From the NCBI RefSeq assembly GCF_000337355.1, contig NZ_AOJH01000084.1, positions 3,618 through 46,360 of the forward strand: a stretch of 42,743 nucleotides of DNA. The letters are read 5' to 3'. The notes below the pieces were generated by a model, which ran no database searches, was not told the DNA's origin, and was given only the letters and a program-made list of their open reading frames with translations. The translations under genes and the position numbers were made by a program. Positions 1-6,891 of this stretch are shown here, one piece after another (the first letter of the stretch is position 1; the number at the start of each line of letters is the position of its first letter). The stretch comes from Halorubrum kocurii JCM 14978 (GTDB taxonomy: Archaea > Halobacteriota > Halobacteria > Halobacteriales > Haloferacaceae).

Positions 1-138
1 CCGCAGACAGTGAAGGGAAACGAGTGCATAGTCGGCGAATCCGCCGCCACCTTCCGGGGCGGCGGATTCGCCTCCATCGCCAGCAACTCTTTGAGCAACC
101 GGGACAACTTCCCCGATGAAGCGGGAGATCTGCGTCAT
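1..138 (-). CDS. IS5-type transposase, N-terminal 46 residues (cut by window edge)
   Basis: Read on the minus strand from an ATG at 138, the frame stays open to the left edge and gives 46 residues beginning MTQISRFIGEVV and ending FADYALVSLHCLR. From memory, this matches the start of a common haloarchaeal IS5-family transposase, in which a variable acidic/glycine-rich stretch precedes a conserved ADYALVSLHCLR segment. The rest lies outside the window, so whether the copy is intact cannot be judged. Two strong inverted repeats (34-48 with 58-72, and 117-128 with 151-162) fall in this 5' region; they could limit translation of the transposase from read-through transcripts, which is inference. 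The call rests on sequence recall, not a search. Confidence 0.6.
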   Translation of the reverse strand, partial: MTQISRFIGEVVPVAQRVAGDGGESAAPEGGGGFADYALVSLHCLR

Positions 139-220
139 GAACAACCGCATTCTCCCGCTTCAACTCCTTTGATTTAGCGCCCTACCTCGTTGCTGTATGG
201 CGATTCAACACAGCCCTTCA
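1..220 (-). mobile_element. End of an IS5-type insertion sequence
   Basis: The transposase 5' end is followed, outside the gene, by GATTCAACACAG at 202-213. This resembles the terminal motif seen again at 3267-3278 and 4485-4496 (GATTCAACANAG). I therefore place the end of the element near 213-220. The exact terminus and target duplication cannot be fixed because the other end is outside the window. The remainder up to 352 is AT-rich intergenic DNA with no gene that I can see. Confidence 0.5.
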
Positions 221-352
221 GGCCCGAATACTCCAAGTGAGAAATCCTGATTGCGTAGACAACTTCTTTCATAGACAGGTTTTGCGTGAGTGGTCTCTTG
301 AGGTTTTCCAGAGATAGGATCGAGAGTGATTCTAACAACCGTCAAGCAGTAG

Positions 353-1096
353 ATGTATACAACAGAAATAGAACCCAGACATATGGATTCACCCCTAGAA
401 AATGAACAATTTCAACAACTCCTGATTTTTGCCATTGTGTTCATATTTCTATTTCCGGTCGTGATCTTCATTGCGTATGGAATCGAAGCCGTTGAGGTTT
501 TTTCAGTTATAGTCAGTAGTATCCTCAGTTTAGGATTAATTATACTCTATTTCCGTCAACAGTCGACTTTGGAAACTCAGACTCGGTTGATGAATCGAGA
601 ATATATATCAAATCTACATTTTGGTCCATATGCTCTTGCTGATAGTGACGAAATAATATTTGAGTTGAAGAATAACGGGAGAGGGAGAGTACAGCATATC
701 CAGATGGAAAGTGAGATCGTCAGTGACACCTCCAATATTATGATAGAACCAGGGGAGACTACACTCACAAATCGTGAAAGCGGGGATTTCGAACTAGAAC
801 CGGATTCAGATTACGAAAGATACTCTGCCAAAGCCAAGTTTACGATCCCGTCACAGTACCAAGGAAGAGGAATGCCGTTTACTATCATTTCCAATCAATT
901 ATCCCACAAAGGAATTGACAGTTGCCAGGTTGTGATTCGGCTTAAGATCTCCGATGAGAGTTTAGAATCTCCGCATGTGTTTGAAATTGCTGATCAAGAA
1001 ATAGCAACTGGAGGAGCGATTGAGGATGGTATCGAACATGACTTTTCCAGCGATCAGGATATTAACAAGAGATCATTCGAAGACAGCCACCACTAG
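353..1096 (+). CDS. Two-helix membrane protein of unknown function
   Basis: A 247-residue protein. Residues about 21-43 and 47-67 are two closely spaced hydrophobic segments (for example LLIFAIVFIFLFPVVIFIAY), followed by a soluble domain of about 170 residues rich in beta-type sequence (FELKNNGRGRVQHI, then EPGE). That pattern recalls Ig-like or CARD-like beta-sandwich domains, but no family is recognised. The second ATG (383) is an alternative start; the first was kept because the reading frame and length are otherwise unremarkable. The gene is AT-rich relative to the chromosomal part of the window and lies between an IS end and a radical SAM gene on the other strand, only 9 bases away tail to tail. 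It is probably a cargo gene of the accessory region. Function unknown. Confidence 0.55.
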   Translation: MYTTEIEPRHMDSPLENEQFQQLLIFAIVFIFLFPVVIFIAYGIEAVEVFSVIVSSILSLGLIILYFRQQSTLETQTRLMNREYISNLHFGPYALADSDEIIFELKNNGRGRVQHIQMESEIVSDTSNIMIEPGETTLTNRESGDFELEPDSDYERYSAKAKFTIPSQYQGRGMPFTIISNQLSHKGIDSCQVVIRLKISDESLESPHVFEIADQEIATGGAIEDGIEHDFSSDQDINKRSFEDSHH

Positions 1097-1105
1097 TCAA
1101 TTGTG

Positions 1106-2395
1106 TTAAAAACGCCCAGTCATCGCAAACGATTCTGGCGACACTTCCTGCTTCAATTCATTTAGCCGCTCTTTCTCGTTCCCTGACGCAGCCTCGATCA
1201 GCTTTCGATCAGGCCATGAGTGAATATGCAACCGCTCGAATTGCTCCTCGGCGATCTCTCGTACAAGCTCAATATGCTCAATTGCATACTTCGTCCACTC
1301 ACCGTGATCGTGGATTCGCTCTAACTCCTCCGCGACGTCATTGTAACCGGCCTCCCGAGTCGCTTCGAGACACATATCGAAATTCTCGCCGCGAGGGTTC
1401 ATCGGCTCATGGAACACCACATCCGGATCGACCGCTGCGAACCACGAGAGCGCCTCACGAATCTCGTCTCGATCCATCGTCGGATAGGTTGGCGAGAACG
1501 AGACGAACCGCGGCACCCCCGCACGAAAGAGTTCATCGAGCGCTTCCCACCGTGCCATTGGCGGCGGCGCATTCGGTTCGAGCGCGTCGACGAGTGACGC
1601 GTCGAACGATGGGATCGAGGTACCGACAGCCACCAGCCCGTCAGCCTCCTTGAACAAGTCGATGTCACGGGTCAGGTTCGGACTCCGAGAGAGGATCCGG
1701 ACCGGAATGTCCGCCTCGACGAGCTCACGAACGCACCCACGAGTGATCTGCGCTGCGCGTCGATCTTGGTAGCAGTCGGTCCCGCTAGAGAGCATTACGA
1801 CACCGCGGCCTCGTCGCGTTGTCTTCCATTCCTCCTCGAAGTCCGTGTTTTGGAGCCCTTCGTGAACGCGCTCCGGGAGGTCGTCCCGGTAGAGCAGGTA
1901 GTCGCCCCAATCGCGTTGTGGGTCCTCGACGCCGGCCTGCTCACCGAGCATCTCGTCGCGGCTGTCGATCGCCGGCGTCGACGGGACGTAGCAGAACTTA
2001 CAGCCGTGGCGACAGCCCGTGGCGACGTTGATCACGTAGTCGCAGAGGCTCTTCTCGTTGAGCTTCGACTCACTGAGGACCGTCTTCGTCGGGTCGACGT
2101 TGACCGTCAGTCCGCCCTTCTCTTCGCCGTCCTCTGACGACGCACAGTCCCAGCAGAGGAGGTGTCCGTCAGGTCGCGCACTGAACCGGTCGGTAATCTG
2201 GTTTCCGCACTCCTTACAGACGAGTCCTTGCTGCCAGAGGTTGAGTCGATCGCCGTACTGACGCTCGGCTTCGCGCAGTTCATCGAGCGTCGGATGTTTG
2301 CCCAGCTCCTCGACGACGCGACCGTCCTCGTCGACGAGGTGGACAAATCTATCGTACCACCCACCGTCGGGATCGCGTTCGGTGTCGAGTTGCAT
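1106..2395 (-). CDS. Radical SAM protein with N-terminal zinc ribbon (paralogue 1, no adjacent partner)
   Basis: A 429-residue protein. Residues 60-84 form a zinc ribbon (CKEC and CWDC, Cys 60, 63, 81, 84). Residues 128-135, CRHGCKFC, are the CX3CX2C motif that binds the radical SAM [4Fe-4S] cluster, inside VINVATGCRHGCKFCYVPST. A later block, SSGTDCYQDRRAAQITRGCV, resembles the SplB-like COG1533 radical SAM group, whose members commonly carry a TDxYQ block. It is clearly paralogous to the gene at 4515-5810 along its whole length, but here no TcmP-like gene sits upstream; instead a 148-residue unknown protein is encoded 117 bases away in the same direction. Substrate unknown; RNA, DNA or peptide are all possible. 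The radical SAM assignment is firm, the subfamily less so. Confidence 0.85.
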   Translation of the reverse strand: MQLDTERDPDGGWYDRFVHLVDEDGRVVEELGKHPTLDELREAERQYGDRLNLWQQGLVCKECGNQITDRFSARPDGHLLCWDCASSEDGEEKGGLTVNVDPTKTVLSESKLNEKSLCDYVINVATGCRHGCKFCYVPSTPAIDSRDEMLGEQAGVEDPQRDWGDYLLYRDDLPERVHEGLQNTDFEEEWKTTRRGRGVVMLSSGTDCYQDRRAAQITRGCVRELVEADIPVRILSRSPNLTRDIDLFKEADGLVAVGTSIPSFDASLVDALEPNAPPPMARWEALDELFRAGVPRFVSFSPTYPTMDRDEIREALSWFAAVDPDVVFHEPMNPRGENFDMCLEATREAGYNDVAEELERIHDHGEWTKYAIEHIELVREIAEEQFERLHIHSWPDRKLIEAASGNEKERLNELKQEVSPESFAMTGRF

Positions 2396-2419
2396 AGGGG
2401 ATTCTCTAGTGTAACCTCG

Positions 2420-2440
2420 TATTACAAATACTATAAAAGC
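2420..2440 (-). promoter_or_regulatory. Promoter and palindrome before the first radical SAM gene
   Basis: On the minus strand CTTTTATAG (2432-2440) is a good archaeal TATA box about 40 bases before the ATG at 2395. Directly downstream, GTATTTGTAATAC (2420-2432) is a 5-base-arm palindrome lying where a repressor would block the start of transcription. The operator role is inference. Confidence 0.4.
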
Positions 2441-2512
2441 GAGGTGATACCGCGGTGGAAGTGGAACTGGAATAGGTTACACGATCTTACGCGAATCTCT
2501 TACTGCGGCGTT

Positions 2513-2959
2513 TTATATCTCGATTGTAGGAAGAGACTCGACCACGCGCTTTCGGATCTGCTCTGGGATATTTTCGACAAATATCTCTTCATCCCGATTG
2601 TTGACTGCTACATCGGGTGCCCGCAGGGTGAGGTAGTCTAATTCCTTCACCTGGCCCGTTGATAATTTCTCTATGAACAGACCGGAGGGATTCATCTCAA
2701 TTTCGTACTCGCCTCCCCTTGACTTGCCTTTGATTCTGAGAAAGTATCCCTGTTCGTCAATTTGCTTGGTTGGGGGCTCAAAAATCCCGTATTCAGACCC
2801 ATGATCCCAATTCCCTGCCTTCCACTCCGCCGTGACACTCTGAAATGCTTCAACCGAAGCAAAGAAATTCTCCACAACTTCCACCACGACTGACTCAAAA
2901 TTACCCTCATCAATTGCTTGGAGTTCAGTGTTGTCCCAGGTGACGACCAGTCCGGTCAT
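2513..2959 (-). CDS. Uncharacterised 148-residue protein
   Basis: A soluble, acidic protein starting MTGLVVTWDNTELQ and ending RKRVVESLPTIEI. No signal peptide, membrane segment, cysteine cluster or known catalytic motif is visible. It looks like a mixed alpha/beta small protein and its composition is normal for a real haloarchaeal accessory gene. It precedes the first radical SAM gene in the same direction, 117 bases away, so cotranscription is possible, but the palindrome and TATA box in the gap suggest that gene has its own promoter. I do not recognise the family. Confidence 0.55.
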   Translation of the reverse strand: MTGLVVTWDNTELQAIDEGNFESVVVEVVENFFASVEAFQSVTAEWKAGNWDHGSEYGIFEPPTKQIDEQGYFLRIKGKSRGGEYEIEMNPSGLFIEKLSTGQVKELDYLTLRAPDVAVNNRDEEIFVENIPEQIRKRVVESLPTIEI

Positions 2960-3530
2960 GGGTTCCAGAAGTGTGTTTTAGAATATAGTTGTTTGTACAG
3001 CGCCGTATGTTTATTTGCGTATTTACTAATTTCCCAGTCGGACTTGGATCTGGAAGATAGTTTCAACTGCTCTATTGAATCCGTAGACTTCGCAGGGACC
3101 GGGTTTGAATACATGGTCAGCAAACTCCAGTGGTGGCGGATTCTCACACGTGGACTTCGAACGGTAGGGTGGCTTCGGCAAACGAAAGCGGGTTCCAACC
3201 AGCGATGTGTCGTTGACTCCGACTTTAGCTTTGGATGCTAGTCCGCCGATCCGTCTGCTGTCTCCGGATTCAACAGAGTAGTCTGATCAGTATTCTCATC
3301 ATGATGTCTGCTTATCTAGACAAGCCAATTTTTGAGTTCGGTCGGATCAAGAACTTTGATGCCCTTAGCATTTGAGTCAAATCTTTTTGTTAATATACTT
3401 ACTAAAAGAGAATAGAAGAATAAATTAATATTTCCGGAGTTCACCGTAAAAGGTATGGACACACCGCACAGACTAGATCCAAAATTGGTTATTCAAAAGA
3501 TATAACTCAATTCAGGTGCTAACTATTACC
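2960..3530. other. AT-rich intergenic stretch with one MITE-like element
   Basis: No coding sequence that I can support. Besides the element at 3066-3282 the stretch contains a very AT-rich run at about 3360-3440 and a TATA-like TATAAC at 3501-3506 placed about 28 bases before the ATG at 3531, suiting a leaderless transcript of the small zinc protein gene. Confidence 0.5.
3066..3282. mobile_element. 217-base MITE-like element with IS5-type inverted ends
   Basis: The left end 3066-3088 (ACTGCTCTATTGAATCCGTA followed by GAC) and the right end 3260-3282, read on the opposite strand (ACTACTCTGTTGAATCCGGA then GAC), match at 20 of 23 positions in inverted orientation. The ends carry the same TTGAATC core as the IS5-type end at the left edge of the window and the end-like motif at 4485. 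No transposase fits between them; the ORFs crossing it have no protein-like character. I find no convincing target-site duplication. It is best read as a non-autonomous element or deletion derivative mobilised by an IS5-family transposase. Confidence 0.5.
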
Positions 3531-3782
3531 ATGGGCTTGCTCAACTCACTACTTGGCTCCGATAAGCCACCAAAATGTAGACGTGATGATCTTGATGTAG
3601 ATTGTGCGTACCGTAAAGTCGGCGAAGAAGAATTCAGTCCCAGTCATCCCGAAGGTCGTGGTAGTTCGACGACCTACCATATTTACAAGTGTAAGTACTG
3701 TGGAAGCACTAGAAGAGAAAATCCGTTTAATGAGCCAAATGATTCACAGGATGATCCGCACGACATCGGCGGTGTATTGTGA
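3531..3782 (+). CDS. Small zinc-ribbon-like protein
   Basis: An 83-residue protein from the ATG at 3531 (MGLLNSLLGSDKPPKC). A GTG at 3516 would add five residues, but the ATG is preferred because TATAAC lies about 28 bases upstream, as expected for leaderless haloarchaeal mRNA. Cysteines in CRRDDLDVDC and in CKYC give a possible four-cysteine zinc site linked by a flexible segment. The N-terminus MGLLNSLLG is a short amphipathic or hydrophobic stretch. It stands alone on the plus strand between the two minus-strand radical SAM genes. Function unknown; a regulatory or nucleic-acid contact role is speculation. Confidence 0.55.
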   Translation: MGLLNSLLGSDKPPKCRRDDLDVDCAYRKVGEEEFSPSHPEGRGSSTTYHIYKCKYCGSTRRENPFNEPNDSQDDPHDIGGVL

Positions 3783-3842
3783 ATAAAGGGTTGCGAAATC
3801 TATAAGACGAGAAAGATTACTACGAGTTGTTCTGTTGACTCG

Positions 3843-4295
3843 ATGGAAACGCTGCTATCCCTAGAGAACGTGAACCAAGATATGGGGCGCAAGAGACCGA
3901 TAAGGATTCCGTGCCATAGAGCACGTTCTGTTGACTGGTCCATGCGCGAAAGAAGTCGAGTCATGGGCGCTACAGCCCGGATGCCGCGCGCCGCGGCATC
4001 CGGGAAAGCCCGAATACGTGAATCTCTGCTTCACGTGCTGGCGTCCCGAGTCACAAGATCGCCTCTCCGAATGATGATGACCACTGGCCGGGCAGACAGA
4101 CGAGGGAGCTGAGGGCCGCCAAATCGGCGGCCCTCAGCAGTCGGTCGGGGCCCTTCTTTAGCATCTGCTATCGCTAGACAGCGACCGCACCGCACACACG
4201 TTTCGACCGCCTACCGGCTGTGGAAGAAGCAGATCCCCAGACGGCGTAATCATTTTGTTGTTAGCCGTGGTTTGGCTAGCTAGCAGCGTTTCCAT
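3843..4295. repeat. 15-base perfect inverted repeat flanking the hairpin segment
   Basis: ATGGAAACGCTGCTA at 3843-3857 recurs exactly, inverted, at 4281-4295, enclosing about 420 bases that include the GC-rich hairpins at 3965-4138. GTTCTGTTGACT also occurs twice in direct orientation (3829-3840 and 3924-3935), and ATACGTGAATC twice (4014-4024 and 4294-4304). The arrangement suggests an inserted or rearranged element, but no transposase gene or target duplication is seen. Confidence 0.4.
3960..4160 (+). ncRNA. GC-rich multi-hairpin segment: structured RNA candidate or decayed IS200/IS605 end
   Basis: Four helices can be drawn. P1 is 3965-3972 with 4039-4046 (8 pairs, two GU). Inside P1 are P2, 3976-3988 with 3992-4004 (13 perfect pairs, 3-base loop CGC), and P3, 4016-4022 with 4030-4036 (7 pairs, 7-base loop), making a three-way junction. 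P4 is 4108-4120 with 4126-4138 (13 perfect pairs, loop AAATC), followed within 20 bases by CCCTTCTTTA. The segment is GC-rich in an AT-rich neighbourhood. Alternatively it could be the 3' end of a decayed tnpB with its right-end hairpins: one open frame over 3907-4071 ends in CFTCWRPESQDRLSE, somewhat like tails I recall from haloarchaeal tnpB genes. No promoter was assigned. Confidence 0.35.
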
Positions 4296-4514
4296 ACGTG
4301 AATCCGAAGACATCGTGGTGATCGCCAATTCACAGTCTGATTCACTCTCGAATCTACGTTCTTTCACTCACTTTTACTGTTAGTGGCTGCTAAGTAGCAC
4401 GACCTCACCAAGACTCAGATCGGAAAGTCACTCGGGAAAGCTGTTCGTCCAGCCAAATCCATGCCTGATCTCACGCCTTCTGTGGATTCAACAAAGCAGT
4501 TTCAACCGAGTTGA
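4161..4514. other. Intergenic stretch with an IS5-type end motif
   Basis: No convincing gene. A 69-residue minus-strand ORF (4158-4367) has no homology I recognise. GATTCAACAAAG at 4485-4496, extending to GCAGTTTCAACC, matches the terminal motif of the MITE-like element, read outward to the right, and lies immediately before the 3' end of the second radical SAM gene. It may be a leftover IS end. Confidence 0.35.
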
Positions 4515-5810
4515 TTATGCTGAAGAGGGCAGCTTCGGGTAGTCCTCGGGCGACTCCATCTTCTCGCGTTCGCGGCGGAAGAACTCCTCGTCCTCCCCGG
4601 CGTGTTTGATGAACTCTTTGTCGGGCCACAGGTGAATCGGGAGATCGAGGTCGTCGCCGATGTCGCGAACGGCGGTCAGCTGCTCCTTCGAGTACTCGAC
4701 CCAGTGATCGCGATCGCGGAGTTTGTCGAGTTCGTCGGCGAGCTCTTCCTGTCCCGCCTCGCGTGCGGCCTCGACCGTCATCTGGAAGTTGCCGCCGCGG
4801 GGGTTGATCGGTTCGTGGAAGACGACGTCGGGGTCCAGCCGTTCCTTGAACTTGGTGAGGAGGTCGCGGAGGTCCTCGCGGTCCTGCGTCGGGTACGTCG
4901 GAGACATGGAGACGTAGACGGGAACGCCGGCGTTGCTGATCTCTTCGAGTGCGTTGAGTCGGGCAGACGGAGCAGGGGCACCGGGTTCGATCGATCGAAC
5001 CTTCTCGTCGTCGAGGCAGGGAATCGAGGATCCGACGGTGACGAGCCCGTTGGCGGCTTTGAACACGTCGATATCGCGGACGACTGCGGGGCTGCGGGTA
5101 AGGATGCGAACCGGCTTCTCGTGTTTGACGAGTTCGATGACGCAGCCGCGAGTGATCTGGGCGGCGCGGCGATCTTGGTAGCAGTCCGTTCCGCTGGAAA
5201 TCATGACGACGCCGCGGCCGTCCGGAGTTGAGTCCCAGGTTCGTTTTCGGTCCAGTTTCTGTGCGAGTCTGTCTGGGAGGTCATCTCGATACAACAGATA
5301 GCTTCCCCACTCCTGTTGACCGCTATTGACGTCCACCTGCTCTTTGAGCATGTCACCTCTTGCTTTGATATTCGGTGTACTAGGGACGTAGCAGAACTTA
5401 CACCCGTGTGTACACCCGGTAGCAACGTTGATTACGTAATTACACAGGTTCTTGTGATGAAGTGCGGATGACGATATGACGGCTTTGGTTGGATCTGTGG
5501 TATGAGAGACTCCTCGGGAATCATTTTCCATCTGCTGCTTTTCGACGCAATCCCAGCAAATGATTTCACCAGAAGACGTTGACCCGTACCGATCCTCGAT
5601 AGTAGAGCCACAATCTGAACAGCGCACTGAAGAAGAGAGAACATTAAGTCGTTCTAGAGGCTCGCCGTTCTGTCGGCTGGCTTCTCTTATTTCGTCGAGG
5701 GACGGATCATTACTTAGCAGGTCCACATACTTCCCTTGCCGCCTAACCCAAAATCCTCTGTGATCCTTTTGTAGGGCCAAGCTATTCGAGGACAGTTCAT
5801 TCGCAGTCAT
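4515..5810 (-). CDS. Radical SAM protein with N-terminal zinc ribbon (paralogue 2, paired with TcmP-like gene)
   Basis: A 431-residue protein. The zinc ribbon is at residues 64-88 (CSDC, CWDC), the radical SAM CX3CX2C motif CTHGCKFC at 133-140, and the block SSGTDCYQDRRAAQITRGCV at 205-224. It is closely similar to the protein at 1106-2395 in the core and diverges at both ends. Its ATG overlaps the stop of the upstream TcmP-like gene by four bases, so the two are cotranscribed and probably translationally coupled. In the known family, TcmP genes sit beside three-Cys proteins of the Gp37/Gp68 (DUF5131) or related radical SAM type, which fits. Composition changes inside the gene: the first ~195 codons are AT-richer (47% and 52% GC in two 60-base blocks I counted) and the rest GC-rich (65% in one block), as if recombined. 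Confidence 0.85.
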   Translation of the reverse strand: MTANELSSNSLALQKDHRGFWVRRQGKYVDLLSNDPSLDEIREASRQNGEPLERLNVLSSSVRCSDCGSTIEDRYGSTSSGEIICWDCVEKQQMENDSRGVSHTTDPTKAVISSSALHHKNLCNYVINVATGCTHGCKFCYVPSTPNIKARGDMLKEQVDVNSGQQEWGSYLLYRDDLPDRLAQKLDRKRTWDSTPDGRGVVMISSGTDCYQDRRAAQITRGCVIELVKHEKPVRILTRSPAVVRDIDVFKAANGLVTVGSSIPCLDDEKVRSIEPGAPAPSARLNALEEISNAGVPVYVSMSPTYPTQDREDLRDLLTKFKERLDPDVVFHEPINPRGGNFQMTVEAAREAGQEELADELDKLRDRDHWVEYSKEQLTAVRDIGDDLDLPIHLWPDKEFIKHAGEDEEFFRREREKMESPEDYPKLPSSA

Positions 5811-6859
5811 TGGAATTCTCCTAGGGCGGTTTGACCCGAATCTTCATCCGAGGATTCCTCAGCTAGTTCCTCTGAGATTCCTTCGTCATCGTCAGGAAGA
5901 TACGACGAAAGAGACGACTGAGACCCATCTAACACGTCCAAGATACGATCTACGTCCCCAGAATGAACCTGTTCGATGAAGTCCCGAACGTACTTGATTG
6001 TCTCTTCGTAGCCGTTTCCGGCCTTAATATCACGAGTAGCGTAGATCATATCATAATAGTAGCTTCCAACGTCAGCCTCTACCCTTGTATTAACCTGTAC
6101 TGGCCGATTTCGATCTTCTAACTGCTCTAAATACAGATCTCGCATGAACTCACGCATTCCTGTATCCGGGATATCAACTGTACTTAGATCACGACCGTAG
6201 AATTCGCCAACAGTCTCCGGATATGTACCTACGTTACGCCCGATCGCCTGTGATGTTGGCAAATTAATAAGCAGATCACCATATGGTTTCGGCGTCAGCT
6301 CCTCAATCGCAGGCCATTTGACATTCATTCCCTGATTATCAATGAAACAGAGATAATTTAGTCCATTATCATTGTTCCGGAAGCTCCTCCACATTCCGCT
6401 GATAATATCTGGAATAGCTTTATTCGCATCTCGGGGGATCACCTCCCACTGTTCCGGTTCTGCATATTTGTCACTCTTCTGATTGAACGCATACTCCAAT
6501 CTACGCTCAAGTGCTTCAGCGTGATCGGGATCCTTCTCCACGAAATACATCTTCTTGAACGGTACGGTGGCATCTTTAGCCGCGATTAGGGGGGATCCGA
6601 GAAAACATCGGTTTTCATCGTTGTATTGTGAAACGCCAGACCCTGCCAGAGCATCGATGTAATAGAGATCGTCATAGTAGTCGTTCTGGGCAAGAACGGT
6701 CGTGTACATATTCACAGTTGCTGAGTGTAGAATTAGCTTTAGAGCAGACCAGGTATCAAAATCATTTGCCTGCCCTGGGACCTGCGAATAGAACTCCTGA
6801 GAATCCTCTGTGAGGCCCTCTATTCGAGATTGAATATAATCACGTACGTCAACACCCAT
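5807..6859 (-). CDS. tcmP: TcmP-like (three-Cys-motif partner) methyltransferase-fold protein
   Basis: A 350-residue protein from the ATG at 6859; a TTG at 6868 is an alternative, but TTTTATG at 6885-6891 lies about 29 bases before the ATG, as for leaderless mRNA. Residues 68-75, IDALAGSG, match motif I (DxFAGSG type) of class I SAM-dependent methyltransferases; 106-112, FVEKDPD, fit the acidic motif II; 172-182, FIDNQGMNVKW, sit where motif IV should be but lack the usual N/DPP(Y/F), so catalysis is uncertain. The overall order recalls the TcmP family, named only for its position next to three-Cys radical SAM proteins. It is the first gene of a two-gene operon with the radical SAM gene downstream (ATGA overlap). 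The last ~30 residues are acidic. Substrate and biological role unknown. Confidence 0.7.
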   Translation of the reverse strand: MGVDVRDYIQSRIEGLTEDSQEFYSQVPGQANDFDTWSALKLILHSATVNMYTTVLAQNDYYDDLYYIDALAGSGVSQYNDENRCFLGSPLIAAKDATVPFKKMYFVEKDPDHAEALERRLEYAFNQKSDKYAEPEQWEVIPRDANKAIPDIISGMWRSFRNNDNGLNYLCFIDNQGMNVKWPAIEELTPKPYGDLLINLPTSQAIGRNVGTYPETVGEFYGRDLSTVDIPDTGMREFMRDLYLEQLEDRNRPVQVNTRVEADVGSYYYDMIYATRDIKAGNGYEETIKYVRDFIEQVHSGDVDRILDVLDGSQSSLSSYLPDDDEGISEELAEESSDEDSGQTALGEFQ

Positions 6860-6884
6860 TGAATCCAATATGTTAGTAGGGACT

Positions 6885-6891
6885 CATAAAA
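6885..6891 (-). promoter_or_regulatory. TATA box of the TcmP/radical SAM operon
   Basis: TTTTATG on the minus strand, about 29 bases before the ATG at 6859. The spacing suits a leaderless transcript. Confidence 0.45.

Noticed and set aside
34-162. Two long hairpins near the left edge, first taken as a structured RNA or terminator
   Set aside because: They lie in and just before the transposase 5' coding sequence on the minus strand; the translation explains the first, and the region is the IS end.
2918-3241. Plus-strand ORF of 107 residues and the opposing one at 2956-3198
   Set aside because: Both cross the MITE-like element and have non-natural composition.
3843-4112. 89-residue plus-strand ORF starting METLLSLENVNQ
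   Set aside because: Arginine-rich and without acidic bias, it runs through the GC hairpins; better seen as decayed or non-coding.
4071-4112. C/D box RNA-like motifs (ATGATGA and CTGA)
   Set aside because: No C' and D' boxes with proper spacing, and the CTGA is part of the 13-base hairpin.
4158-4367. 69-residue minus-strand ORF
   Set aside because: No domain, no promoter, and it reads through repeat sequence; not supportable as a gene.
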